Part shown: in pieces, positions 57,301-64,000 of the stretch | How positions within the stretch are numbered: position 1 is the stretch's first letter | Layout of the letters: every line of letters begins with the position of its first letter | NCBI GenBank assembly: GCA_008933765.1 | Contig: WBUK01000007.1 | Location: 81,939 to 145,938 of the forward strand | Length of the DNA stretch: 64,000 bases | Origin: Ignavibacteriaceae bacterium | GTDB taxonomy: Bacteria; Bacteroidota; Ignavibacteria; Ignavibacteriales; Ignavibacteriaceae | Direction of reading: 5' to 3' | Notes under the pieces: model-generated | Database searches by the model: none | Seen by the model: only the letters and a program-made list of their open reading frames with translations | Told to the model about the DNA's origin: nothing | Program-made: the position numbers and the translations under genes

Positions 57301-57487
57301 CGGGTCTGGATTGGGATTGGGTCCGGAATTGGGGTTGGTTTGTAACTTTGGTGTTTACCCCCGTTTTGAGGGGGTTTTCTCTTGTTTTTCCTGCAGTGTT
57401 ATCAGCTTTCTGCGCAAAAACAGTTGAGGTGAAAACGGTTGACGCGTAAATAAAAATTAAAAAAATAGTAAATAAAAATTTCTTCAT
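54293..57487 (-). CDS. T9SS-exported GH13 alpha-amylase family protein
   Basis: 1064 residues from the ATG at 57487, where a signal peptide begins; the longer frame adds 44 non-signal residues. After a Gln/Arg-rich linker comes a GH13 barrel (about 75-520): GFGAIWFPSPVKG, MGYDPYDHYDFGDYNQKGS, region I DAVLRH, region II GFRLDAVKS (nucleophile Asp), region III AVAELWGS (acid Glu) and region IV FLENHD. Two putative cadherin-like Ig domains follow (PVPDQVGYTNSAFSYQV, ISAIPDTTIKATVRFEYRA). A carbohydrate-binding DOMON/CBM9-like domain is next (IDGNIIKGEADWRDEWLIV), and then a type A sorting domain (NFPNPFNPSTVIRFS). It hydrolyses alpha-1,4-glucans at the cell surface. Confidence 0.92.
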   Translation of the reverse strand: MKKFLFTIFLIFIYASTVFTSTVFAQKADNTAGKTRENPLKTGVNTKVTNQPQFRTQSQSRPVGKRLQPLAQSHKSDVFMQGFYWNSPPEGIWWDSLAAISTRLASAGFGAIWFPSPVKGAGGGFSMGYDPYDHYDFGDYNQKGSRETRFGSKEELKNAINSFHAVGMEVFADAVLRHMMGGEERLPYECRPIYNGNYIVPDSAYLLFNYPSGSGRFKKSPSSFYPNATNCSVDPLFIQTDPIFRFGDWLDHKKPAVRDSLIAWGRYLRETLGFDGFRLDAVKSIDPFFMAQWLNGSNTGGYAVAELWGSTSEIGNWLQVAKYQNGANVAMFDFPLRYTLKEMCNSTGGGFDMNLLDGAGLINSGFSGYDVATFLENHDFDRQGWDGSIDNGHDPVIYNKELGYAYIIFSEGRPSVFFKDYFDYGLAGKIDTLIWIRQNFLRGGTTKRSGLNPWYIREDGNQDQATLSKDIFVARRNGYQSQPGGYIIINDNPTQWIDVWVDTDLPVGTWYKDYTGHDVNKQVTTGIGGPNRIKFWAPPRSYTIYVPDTTGSLNAPPVLLPVPDQVGYTNSAFSYQVQASDANDTLLSYSLSGNPAWMSVGTTGLISGTPAFSDTGSVAVVLQVSDPQGFSVKDTFSISVLFNLPPEISAIPDTTIKATVRFEYRAVASDPDGDSLRFFFAQAPNFLNVNPKTGAIVGTPSLNDTGYYPIKLKVTDYKGAFAEANFALTVKANLDTLIATYGKPVIDGNIIKGEADWRDEWLIVADSPDDSFWSSTDTVNNELFGIYSTWDADSLYFGIDYKLDDNYNTMILYLDAGLPGGITNFNSQHGYRGDYPKNFRFRPQNGIDFFFPAYYLTAPGLYKIVDSTSENMSDKINGKRGANAYGAEMAVAWNDLYGLGVGLLPPGVELKVVAVIAGGLNYGAGDSAPDNPDVNGNAGPDSLINLAVIQPDKNGDGLPDPTLFITDLKEQQGGELPKKYALEQNFPNPFNPSTVIRFSLPEASPVKLKVFDLLGREILTILDEERGAGVWTVTVDMSQFSSGIYLYQLVTPKFNEVKKMLLLK

Positions 57488-57860
57488 TCTTAACAAAAGG
57501 TTCCCGGGTTTTGTTATTAAGTTTTTTCTCGGTGATCCCGACTCGTCGGGATCGGGATTGGTTATGTGCCCTCTGAAAATAAATCTTAAGATTTTATCGT
57601 TTGTCCTATGTCGTTGCATTTTCCGGCACAGGTTACAGGTAGTGTGCCTCTGAAAACAATTAGCGACAATTCAAAATTTCATTCTAAAATACAAACGGTA
57701 AATTTAAACATTTTAGCGCAATTAATTTGAGGTATAATATTGGTGAGGATTAGTGGAGAACTCAGTGAGCGGCTGCACGGGCTTTTCCCTCTAAATTTTG
57801 TAACTTTAACATTACGAAATTTTCACTTTATCACTAAAAAATCAGAAATAGAGAATTTGT

Positions 57861-58469
57861 ATGAAGAAAAAAATGTTCACTGTGCTGCTGGCAACCGCCG
57901 TTCTGTTTGCCGGATGCAGTATAGTTAAAAGCCTTGTTAACCTTTCGCGGCTGCAGTTTAAGTTGCAAAGCGTGTCTTCTGTTTCAATTGCCGGTGTTGA
58001 TGTTACAAGCAAAAAGTCGTTCAGCGACCTTAATGTGTTTGATGCGGCTAAAATTACCGAGTCGTTTTTCAGAGGCTCGCTGCCGTTAACTTTTACGCTT
58101 AATTTGGCGGCACTTAACCCAAACGACGGTACCGGCGGCTACGCAAGAACTGATGCGCAGTTGAAGTCGTTACCCTTTCGATTGGTGGTTGGTGATCATG
58201 AAATTTTACAGGGTAATATAGCTCAACCCGTTACAATTCCCGGGACAGGTGAAGTTACAACTATCCCGATCAACTTAACTGTTGACCTTGCTAAAGTTTT
58301 GAAAGATCAGGGATACGAAAGCTTAGTCGGCTTAGCCATGGATGTAGCCGGTGTTGGAAGTGGTAACTCAAAAGTTCAGCTATACACCCGACCCGTGGTT
58401 TCTTCCATGCTTGGGGACATCACCTATCCGGAAGAAATTAAGGTAGTGGATTTTTCCTTTTCAAAATAA
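57861..58469 (+). CDS. Lipoprotein with LEA-like domain
   Basis: 202 residues. The lipobox LFAGC places the lipidated Cys at residue 19. The mature part shows the pattern of LEA type 2/WHy proteins: LQFKLQSVSSVSIAGVDVT, then FTLNLAALNPND and VTIPGTGEVTTIPINLTVDL. Such domains are beta-sandwiches of unclear function in bacteria, sometimes linked to desiccation or envelope stress. It is attached to the outer or inner membrane facing the periplasm. It appears to be transcribed alone, and its 3' flank carries a 26-bp tandem repeat. Confidence 0.85.
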   Translation: MKKKMFTVLLATAVLFAGCSIVKSLVNLSRLQFKLQSVSSVSIAGVDVTSKKSFSDLNVFDAAKITESFFRGSLPLTFTLNLAALNPNDGTGGYARTDAQLKSLPFRLVVGDHEILQGNIAQPVTIPGTGEVTTIPINLTVDLAKVLKDQGYESLVGLAMDVAGVGSGNSKVQLYTRPVVSSMLGDITYPEEIKVVDFSFSK

Positions 58470-58529
58470 CCGGGGGTTAGGATCAGGCTTTATTGTTTAG
58501 TAAGCGTGTGATGAAGTGGCGGTTTTTGT

Positions 58530-58581
58530 CAAGTCGGCGTGCGTTGAATAGGCTTTAAGTCAGCGTGCGTTGAATAGGCTT
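58530..58581. repeat. 26-bp direct tandem repeat, two copies
   Basis: aagtcggcgtgcgttgaata... at 58530-58555 and 58556-58581, with one substitution between copies. Confidence 0.93.
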
Positions 58582-58639
58582 TTTAAAATTGAGGGAAATT
58601 CCGTTTAAAGATTGGGTTTCCTAAAAATTCAGTCCCCTC

Positions 58640-58670
58640 TTGTTTGAAATTTAAAAAGTCATTATATTTG
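58640..58670 (+). promoter_or_regulatory. Bacteroidota-type promoter of tRNA-Thr
   Basis: TTG at 58640-58642, 20-base spacer, then TATATTTG at 58663-58670, matching the TTTG/TTG-N19-21-TAnnTTTG promoter. The tRNA begins 20 bp downstream. Confidence 0.6.
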
Positions 58671-58690
58671 AAACTCAATTTTAAAAAATT

Positions 58691-58763
58691 GCTGGTGTAG
58701 CTCAGCTGGTAGAGCAGCTGATTTGTAATCAGCCGGTCGGGGGTTCAAATCCCTTCACCAGCT
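58691..58763 (+). tRNA. tRNA-Thr (anticodon UGU)
   Basis: 73 nt, CCA not encoded. Acceptor arms gctggtg/caccagc pair fully. The D-arm (gctcagctggtagagc), anticodon stem gctga/tcagc with loop TTTGTAA (anticodon at 58724-58726) and T-arm with GGTTCAAATCC are all standard. A terminator follows ten bases later. Confidence 0.98.
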
Positions 58764-58772
58764 CTAAAAAAA

Positions 58773-58806
58773 GCCCTTGTAACCTAACCCTTACAAGGGT
58801 TTTTTG
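58773..58806 (+). terminator. Bidirectional terminator between tRNA-Thr and the methyltransferase
   Basis: Stem CCCTTGTAA/TTACAAGGG with loop CCTAACCC, followed by T6 on the plus strand and by T7 on the minus strand. It serves both the tRNA and the convergent methyltransferase gene. Confidence 0.85.
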
Positions 58807-58920
58807 TTTTTAAATCGATATGGTTAAAATTATTACCTTCTAATCGTAATTATTTCCTTCTAACCAACTGCCTGCACTTCAAGAGTTTTTAAAATTAATT
58901 CAAAAATTGAATTTAATTCC

Positions 58921-59832
58921 TCAATCAAACAGGGAGAAAGTTAATTCCTTGTAAACCCGCCGTTCGGATAGATCGTGGTTGTGCTTTTTAAGATTTGTTT
59001 CAAAATTAAAAACTAAAGTTTCGACAATAGGGTTGCGGTTAGTTTCTTTTGCGCCTGAATGGTAAAAATGATCTCTCGTTATAAAATTGAAATTGCTCCA
59101 GTATTTCAAAAAGTAGGGGTTCTCTCTGAACTCATTGTGATGCCAGGAGGATAAAATAAAGTGCGCCTTGGTTTTTGAGAGTAATTCGAATAATTCTCGT
59201 TCATCTTCTTCAGTCCATCCGGTGAAATAGTCAACATATCTACCGGCGTACGGCGGATCGCAATAAATTAAATCCCCCTGACCGGCTTTTCTAATTATAT
59301 CTCTAAAATCAGAATTTGATAACTCCCATTCCGGTTGAATTATTTTTGAGACAAAATCAACCTGATTAACAATTTTTGTGATGTACGATTTATCAAAACG
59401 ATTTGGCTTTTTGCAGAATGGAATATTCCATTTTCCTGATTTTGAAAATCTCATCATTCCGTTAAAACTTGTCCGGGATAAAAAAAGAAAATCGAGAGGG
59501 TTTCCATTTTCGTTAAATCTGTCTCTGATGAATCTGTAGTGTTCATAACCGTCCTGATCGGCTTTTCTTAGATTTTCGCCCTCAAATTCTAAATATTCTC
59601 TTACCTTAAATGGGGTAATTTCTTTAAACTGAAGTGCTTTGTAAAATCTGATAATGTGAGGGTTAATGTCGTTAAGTATTGCGTTCTGAGGTGCAATATT
59701 GAAAGCTACAACCCCACTCCCGAGAAACGGTTCAATCCATCTGTTAATTGGAAATTCCGCCAATTCCTTAATCAGCGGAACAATCTTTGTCTTTATCCCT
59801 TGGCACTTTAGGGGTGGGACTATTACCTTCAT
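58921..59832 (-). CDS. D12-class N6-adenine DNA methyltransferase
   Basis: 303 residues. Motif I is EPFLGSGVVAFN (SAM binding), motif IV is DLIYCDPPYAGRY (catalytic DPPY), and FLFLSRTSFNGMMRFSKSGK is typical of Dam/DpnM-type enzymes. The N-terminal PPLKCQGIKTKIVPLI replaces the usual KWAGGK. The recognition sequence cannot be read. No endonuclease is next to it, so it is an orphan or the survivor of a restriction-modification pair. The DNA looks more AT-rich than the flanking genes and it lies beside a tRNA gene, both consistent with acquisition. The ATG overlaps the stop of a truncated upstream ORF. Confidence 0.93.
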   Translation of the reverse strand: MKVIVPPLKCQGIKTKIVPLIKELAEFPINRWIEPFLGSGVVAFNIAPQNAILNDINPHIIRFYKALQFKEITPFKVREYLEFEGENLRKADQDGYEHYRFIRDRFNENGNPLDFLFLSRTSFNGMMRFSKSGKWNIPFCKKPNRFDKSYITKIVNQVDFVSKIIQPEWELSNSDFRDIIRKAGQGDLIYCDPPYAGRYVDYFTGWTEEDERELFELLSKTKAHFILSSWHHNEFRENPYFLKYWSNFNFITRDHFYHSGAKETNRNPIVETLVFNFETNLKKHNHDLSERRVYKELTFSLFD

Positions 59833-60092
59833 TCATCATCTCCAATTTCATTCTCATTTTCATCAAGTTCGATTTTCATCTTTTCAATCTTTTCTTTGTT
59901 AAGCTCTAATATTTCCTTCCCCTTTTCTTTATAAGCAAGGTAACTTGTTAAATTTGTGTGAGCGGTTGAAATTCTCGGTATGTAGTGCATTGATAAGTCT
60001 CTTGATGTATCTTTTTGTTTGATGAAATCTTCAAACTTAAACTTAATAATATACGGAAAAGTCAGAATATTCTTGCTGAACTTAAGAAACCT
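59829..60092 (-). pseudogene. 5'-truncated ORF coupled to the methyltransferase
   Basis: An open frame of 87 codons ends in GDDE-TGA, with its stop overlapping the methyltransferase ATG (ATGA), the hallmark of translational coupling. It contains no ATG, GTG or TTG before a Met at 59990, which would give only 53 residues. The translated text (FEDFIKQKDTSRDLSMHYIP, STAHTNLTSYLAYKEKG, a Glu/Lys helix) reads like the C-terminus of a real protein, not noise. I think it is the remnant of a partner gene, possibly a restriction or specificity component, whose 5' part is lost. No family was recognised. Confidence 0.5.
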
Positions 60093-60343
60093 TTAGTCCA
60101 AGGGTTCCGCTATAAATTATTTTTCTTTGATTCTCAAAGAATTTTGTGTATTTTGCTTTGGCTTAACTTGAGTTTCTGTCGTAGGTTATTTTTTACAAAG
60201 AGATATGCACTAATCCGGAAATGACCCCATAAACAAACCGGGACTAAAGCTGAAAACCCGCAAAAAGGCGGGAATCGGAATTAAACGCTTAAGAAGCAAA
60301 GAAATACCCTGAGAAACAAAGAATTATCCTGAGAAATAAAGAG

Positions 60344-62563
60344 ATGCCTCACTCTAATAACAAACCGGGTAAAGGCTATAAAAAGGTTTACCCTATCTTT
60401 ATTTTCCTAACCATTATTGTGATGGTTTCTGCAGCTTACTACTATTTCGTAACGCGCGAAGACCTTCTTCTTGAAGGACGCCGTCAAACAGAAGTGGCGG
60501 CAACAGAAAAAGCTGAAATGGTGTTTCAGTGGTTCGAGGAAAGAAGATCGGAAGGAAGATATTTAGCGAGAAACCCCGAACTTACCGAGAACTTAGCTCA
60601 ATTCGGAACAAATATCCCCGCTATTAACATGGAAAAAATAAGAGCGGGCTTCGAAAGACTAAAAAACAACCACGATTATATTACAATTGCACTACTCGAT
60701 ATTAACGGTAAAACCGTACTGTTGACCGGTGAAGCTACTAACGGTAACTCTACTAATAATCTCGCTACTGACGATAATCAAAGCCAAAAACCAAATTCAA
60801 TCAACAGCCCGAAAGCTAAAAACAACGATAATACCGGTAAAAACAACCAAAACCAAACCACAGAAAACAACACAAAGAACAATGATAATACCGGTAAGAA
60901 CAACCAAAACCAAACTGCAGAAAACAACACCACCGCTAACAACACTAACAGTGGCAACAGCCCGCTGAAGAATAGAACTCCACAATTCGATTCATTGGAC
61001 CAGTTTGTTGACCACACTCCCCTTGCAGACAACCAACCCTCACTCGATATTTTCACGGCAGTGCGCCTGCACAACGGCGAAATCGGTGGTATTATCTATC
61101 AAAAAATTGCAATAGCAAGTGAATTTTCAAACATCTTTCTGACAAAAGAGAAATACAAAACTGAAACACGAAACAGACTATTCTACTTTTACAACGACAA
61201 AATATACCCAATAATAGATACACTAAAACCTTTCACAATTGCTGATTACCCGGGAAAGGAATCAGTCGGTTATATAATTATTAAAATGGCAAAAAGTGGA
61301 AAAGAAGGTAAATTACAGGGAGTCGGACTGGAAAAAATCGATAAAATAGGCAACCTGCAAAAAGTGAAAAACTATGGGTTGTTAGTTTATTCTGCTATTA
61401 CAACCGGCGCCGCCGAGAAACCGCTGTTGCCGATTACCATTCTGCTCGGAATCATCGTTCTGGCAACTATTGTGGTTTCGGGGCTTGCCACTTCCCTCTT
61501 GGTGAAAAAGCAGGAGCTGACCCTCTCGAAAAAACTGAGTGAAACAGAAGCATTTTTGGAAAGCTTAAGGGAGGAAATGTCGGATGGATTCATCCTCGTA
61601 GATCACGATTTGCGGGTGGTAACGGTAAACTCGAAACCGCTTGCTTTCATGGGCACCACTCGCGAGAACTTAGTGGGGAAACTTCTGCCCGAGATTTTCG
61701 ATAACTTTGAGGATACATTCATCTATCACAACATTCAGGAGGTTATTAGAACCGGAAAAGCCGTGCTCTCAACCGATTATATTAAATCGAGGGATATTTA
61801 TTTTCAAGGGAAGTTTTATCCTATTTCGCGCGGTATCGCAATTTTTTTCTCGGATATCACTGAAGAAACTAAACTGAAACAGAAAATGGATGAAACTCAC
61901 GCACAACTTCAGGCACTTACTTCTCACCTACAACAGGCGACTGAAAATGAGCGCGAAGCCATCGCAAGAGAAATCCACGACGAGCTTGGGCAGGTGCTTT
62001 CGGTAATGAAAATTAACCTGTCAATGATGAAAAACATCATTAAATCCGGTGTGAATGACCGGGTTAAAGATAACCTCCTGAACGAGGTCGAGGTGATGTC
62101 GAAAAACATCGATAAAACGGTGAAACAACTGCGAAGAATCATCACGGAACTCAGACCCGAAGTGCTGGATCACTTAGGCTTTGTGGCGGCGGTTGAGTGG
62201 TTGGTGGATGAATCCAAAGCCCGTTCTTCCGTAAAATTTTCGATTAACACCAATTTTGAAGAAATTGAATTGGACAAAATGACCTCAACGGCGCTTTTCA
62301 GGATAATTCAGGAATCGTGCACAAACATTATTCGTCACTCAGAGGCTACAACGGCAACAATTGATATGAATTTAGATAATGGAATATTTCGTATTAAAAT
62401 CAGAGATAACGGCAGAGGTTTCGATTCTACGGTTAAAAAAGGCTACACTTCTTTTGGTCTCATTGGCATGCGCGAAAGAGCTAAATTAGCAAACGCGGAG
62501 TTTTCCGTTGAGTCGGAAATTGGAAAAGGAACGGTAATTTCCTTAACAATGAAACTTAGCTGA
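60344..62563 (+). CDS. Membrane sensor histidine kinase, NarL-type (HisKA_3)
   Basis: 739 residues. Transmembrane helix 1 is at about 16-36, followed by an extracytoplasmic Cache-like sensor (about 37-360; MVFQWFEERRSEGRYLARNP) containing an Asn/Thr/Lys-rich insertion at about 145-215 with two 19-residue repeats. Transmembrane helix 2 is at about 363-385. A PAS domain (about 415-520; FILVDHDLRVVTVNSKPLAF), a HisKA_3 dimerisation domain with the phosphoacceptor in AREIHDELGQVLSVMKIN and a HATPase domain (FRIIQESCTNIIRHSEA, DNGRGFD, GLIGMRERAKLANA) complete it. The NarL-type regulator encoded 77 bp downstream is its likely partner. The ligand is unknown. Confidence 0.95.
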   Translation: MPHSNNKPGKGYKKVYPIFIFLTIIVMVSAAYYYFVTREDLLLEGRRQTEVAATEKAEMVFQWFEERRSEGRYLARNPELTENLAQFGTNIPAINMEKIRAGFERLKNNHDYITIALLDINGKTVLLTGEATNGNSTNNLATDDNQSQKPNSINSPKAKNNDNTGKNNQNQTTENNTKNNDNTGKNNQNQTAENNTTANNTNSGNSPLKNRTPQFDSLDQFVDHTPLADNQPSLDIFTAVRLHNGEIGGIIYQKIAIASEFSNIFLTKEKYKTETRNRLFYFYNDKIYPIIDTLKPFTIADYPGKESVGYIIIKMAKSGKEGKLQGVGLEKIDKIGNLQKVKNYGLLVYSAITTGAAEKPLLPITILLGIIVLATIVVSGLATSLLVKKQELTLSKKLSETEAFLESLREEMSDGFILVDHDLRVVTVNSKPLAFMGTTRENLVGKLLPEIFDNFEDTFIYHNIQEVIRTGKAVLSTDYIKSRDIYFQGKFYPISRGIAIFFSDITEETKLKQKMDETHAQLQALTSHLQQATENEREAIAREIHDELGQVLSVMKINLSMMKNIIKSGVNDRVKDNLLNEVEVMSKNIDKTVKQLRRIITELRPEVLDHLGFVAAVEWLVDESKARSSVKFSINTNFEEIELDKMTSTALFRIIQESCTNIIRHSEATTATIDMNLDNGIFRIKIRDNGRGFDSTVKKGYTSFGLIGMRERAKLANAEFSVESEIGKGTVISLTMKLS
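60821..60934 (+). repeat. 57-bp minisatellite, two copies, inside the sensor domain
   Basis: Units 60821-60877 and 60878-60934 are near identical and encode 19 residues each (NNDNTGKNNQNQTTENNTK type). Confidence 0.93.
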
Positions 62564-62640
62564 TTTTTTATTTGCATTACTGCCATTTTTTGTTTATTAT
62601 TAGAGTACAAATTTTGGATTTGAACATCTTTTGAACATCT

Positions 62641-63273
62641 ATGATCAAAGTTTTCTTAGCTGATGACCATCTGCTGATTCGTGAAGGGTTGAAAAGACTT
62701 ATTCATGCTGAAGCCGATATGCGCGTAGTTGGCGAGTCCGACGATGCCGGCGCTATTGCCAATGCCCTTATGAATAAGGAGTTTGATGTGCTGGTGCTCG
62801 ATATTACCCTACCGGGAAAAAGCGGGTTAGAAGTGCTGAAAGACCTGCGCGCTATTGACCACGAAGCGAAGGTTTTGATTCTTAGCATGCACCCGGAAGA
62901 CCGGTTTGCCATTCGGTCACTTAAAGCCGGGGCGTGGGGCTACCTGACGAAAGAAAGCGCAGGCGATGAGATAATTCTTGCTATTCGAAGAATCGCTTCC
63001 GGTAGAAAATATCTGAGCGAAACCCTTGCTGAAAAACTCGCCGGAAACTTAGATATCGACCGCAGTAAACTGCCGCATGAATCACTTTCAGACAGGGAGT
63101 TTGAAATTCTTCGTTTCATTGCAATGGGGAAATCTTTAACCGAAATTGGAGAAATGCTGGCAATAAGTGTTTCAACTGTTGGAACTTACAAAAGCAGGAT
63201 TCTGGAGAAACTGAACCTGAACAACAACGCGGAACTTATCCTCTATGTTCTTGAAAATCAATTGATTGATTGA
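62641..63273 (+). CDS. NarL/FixJ-family response regulator
   Basis: 210 residues. The receiver domain has the acidic pocket (FLADDHLLIREG), the phosphorylation site Asp in VLVLDITLPGKSG (about 54) and Lys in YLTKESA. The LuxR-type helix-turn-helix is SLSDREFEILRFIAMGKSLT with ISVSTVGTYKSRILEKLNL. It binds DNA when phosphorylated by the HisKA_3 kinase encoded just upstream. No Shine-Dalgarno sequence is visible; the bases before the ATG are a short direct repeat (gaacatct). Targets are unknown. Confidence 0.96.
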   Translation: MIKVFLADDHLLIREGLKRLIHAEADMRVVGESDDAGAIANALMNKEFDVLVLDITLPGKSGLEVLKDLRAIDHEAKVLILSMHPEDRFAIRSLKAGAWGYLTKESAGDEIILAIRRIASGRKYLSETLAEKLAGNLDIDRSKLPHESLSDREFEILRFIAMGKSLTEIGEMLAISVSTVGTYKSRILEKLNLNNNAELILYVLENQLID

Positions 63274-63390
63274 GTGATTGATTCGCGCCTGCCCCCATTT
63301 GTCAGAATTTTTCGACATTAACCATCAGAACTTTCCTATAATTATAATCAAAAATGCTTTGTAATTTACACAAAGAATTTTCGGTTATTT

Positions 63391-63753
63391 ATGGATATAT
63401 TGATAGTTGATGACGCTGAAAGCGTTCGACTAAATATTTCGCGGCTTATCAGCGGGGCGTTGCCCGAAATTACTATTTCAACGGCTTCAGATTGCCGTTC
63501 TGCAATTGAGCTGTTGAAATCAAAAGAGTTTCAGTTAGTTGTGCTGGATATTAAACTGCCTGATGGTTCGGGCTTCGATGTTCTGACAACAATTAATGAA
63601 ATGGGGCTGCAAACGAAAGTTGTGATGGTTTCAAACTTCGTGTGTGATAAATTCAAAGCAAAAGCCATGGAGCTTGGCGCCGCTAAATTTTTTGATAAAA
63701 CCGGAGAAATTGACGGGCTGATAGCTTTTATCGGCGAAGTGACATCAGCTTAG
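63391..63753 (+). CDS. Stand-alone receiver (CheY-like) protein
   Basis: 120 residues, receiver domain only: ILIVDDAESVRLNISRLISG, phosphorylation Asp in LVVLDIKLPDGSGF, switch Ser in VVMVSNF and Lys in FFDKTGE. No output domain. It lies 117 bp after the NarL-type regulator on the same strand and may be a phosphate sink or adaptor for the same kinase, or act with one of the orphan kinases at 12187 and 53354. The DNA after its stop is a tandem repeat built from its last codons. Confidence 0.93.
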   Translation: MDILIVDDAESVRLNISRLISGALPEITISTASDCRSAIELLKSKEFQLVVLDIKLPDGSGFDVLTTINEMGLQTKVVMVSNFVCDKFKAKAMELGAAKFFDKTGEIDGLIAFIGEVTSA

Positions 63754-63880
63754 AAGGGCGCCGGTTCAGAAGTTGCAGCAGTTTGGAAGTGGCGTCAATT
63801 TAGAAGAAGCAGCAACTTGGAAGTGGCACTGGTTTGGGAGAAGCAGCAGCTTGGAAGTGGCATCAACTTAAGTTTTTAAG
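63739..63880. repeat. Tandem repeat derived from the receiver gene 3' end
   Basis: The gene ends gaagtgacatcagcttagaag. Related copies follow: gaagtggcgtcaatttagaag (about 63787) and gaagtggcatcaacttaag (about 63855), with aagcagcaacttggaagtggc and aagcagcagcttggaagtgg between them. Confidence 0.8.
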
Positions 63881-63960
63881 CGAGATTTCCCCCTTTTTTT
63901 TTAACTCATAACTTAATGAGTAAATAAAATGTGTTAAACTGAACTTTTTAAAATTATCAA

Positions 63961-64000
63961 ATGTTTGAAAAGATAACGATTGAGCGAGGCTGTTCAAAAA
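63961..64000 (+). CDS. Possible start of a gene cut by the window edge
   Basis: An ATG at 63961 opens 13 codons (MFEKITIERG) to the window end. There is no clear ribosome binding site and the length is too short to judge. Confidence 0.25.
   Translation, partial: MFEKITIERGCSK

Noticed and set aside
60015..60224. 69-codon plus-strand ORF before the sensor kinase
   Set aside because: It is partly antisense to the truncated ORF coupled to the methyltransferase, whose reading is more protein-like, and has no start signal.
58691..60343. Integrative element with att sites at tRNA-Thr
   Set aside because: No second copy of the tRNA 3' end and no integrase were found in the window; only proximity suggests insertion.

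Overview
The window reads as a chromosomal segment of a Bacteroidota/Chlorobi-group bacterium, most likely of the class Ignavibacteria. The reasons are: many large exported proteins that end in the type A type IX secretion (T9SS) sorting domain with its YPNPFNPST signature; a PorV/PorQ-family outer-membrane protein; TonB-dependent receptors with a carboxypeptidase-regulatory-like N-terminal domain; and -33/-7 promoter motifs of the TTG-N20-TATATTTG kind in front of the tRNA gene. No phage, insertion sequence, CRISPR array or rRNA was seen. Coding density is high, and the gaps mostly hold short tandem repeats.

Layout. 1-11409 is almost entirely minus strand: a cut-off exported protein and its TonB receptor, a secreted dipeptidyl peptidase IV, then a housekeeping run (yidD, a small ORF, nadK, a family-2 glycosyltransferase, an AmmeMemoRadiSam radical SAM enzyme) and pyruvate kinase. 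11737-16838 holds a small membrane protein, a soluble three-PAS histidine kinase and a LonB/LonC-like AAA protease. 17320-27624 is a compact seven-gene minus-strand operon ending in a clear terminator: M20 peptidase, exported cyanophycinase, T9SS protein, RpiR regulator, TonB receptor, large exported protein, PorV-like protein. I read it as an uptake-and-degradation locus for cyanophycin or a related isopeptide polymer. 28433-32721 (plus strand) carries cysE and cysK, then a GNAT-like ORF, an acyl carrier protein and a KAS III enzyme. 32902-57487 is mostly minus strand: a GT4 glycosyltransferase, a prolyl oligopeptidase, six T9SS-exported proteins (a Ycf48-type propeller, a lamin-tail protein and an alpha-amylase among them, one with a decayed sorting domain), a PPK2 kinase, an aminopeptidase P-like enzyme and a sensor-less histidine kinase. 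57861-64000 has a lipoprotein, tRNA-Thr(UGU), an orphan D12-class adenine methyltransferase with a truncated coupled ORF, and a NarL-type two-component system plus a stand-alone receiver.

Together the genes describe a heterotroph that degrades proteins and polymers outside the cell. Secreted S9A and S9B peptidases, a cyanophycinase and a GH13 amylase act outside or in the periplasm; TonB receptors take up products; T9SS carries large proteins to the surface.

Two patterns stand out. First, many genes have their terminal codons plus stop duplicated once or several times just downstream. Several coding regions also contain young in-frame minisatellites (cysE, KAS III, a histidine kinase). Second, two distant loci encode the same unnamed small single-pass membrane protein. 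Start codons were moved from the longest ORF where a Shine-Dalgarno sequence or signal peptide decided it; these choices are stated in the entries.
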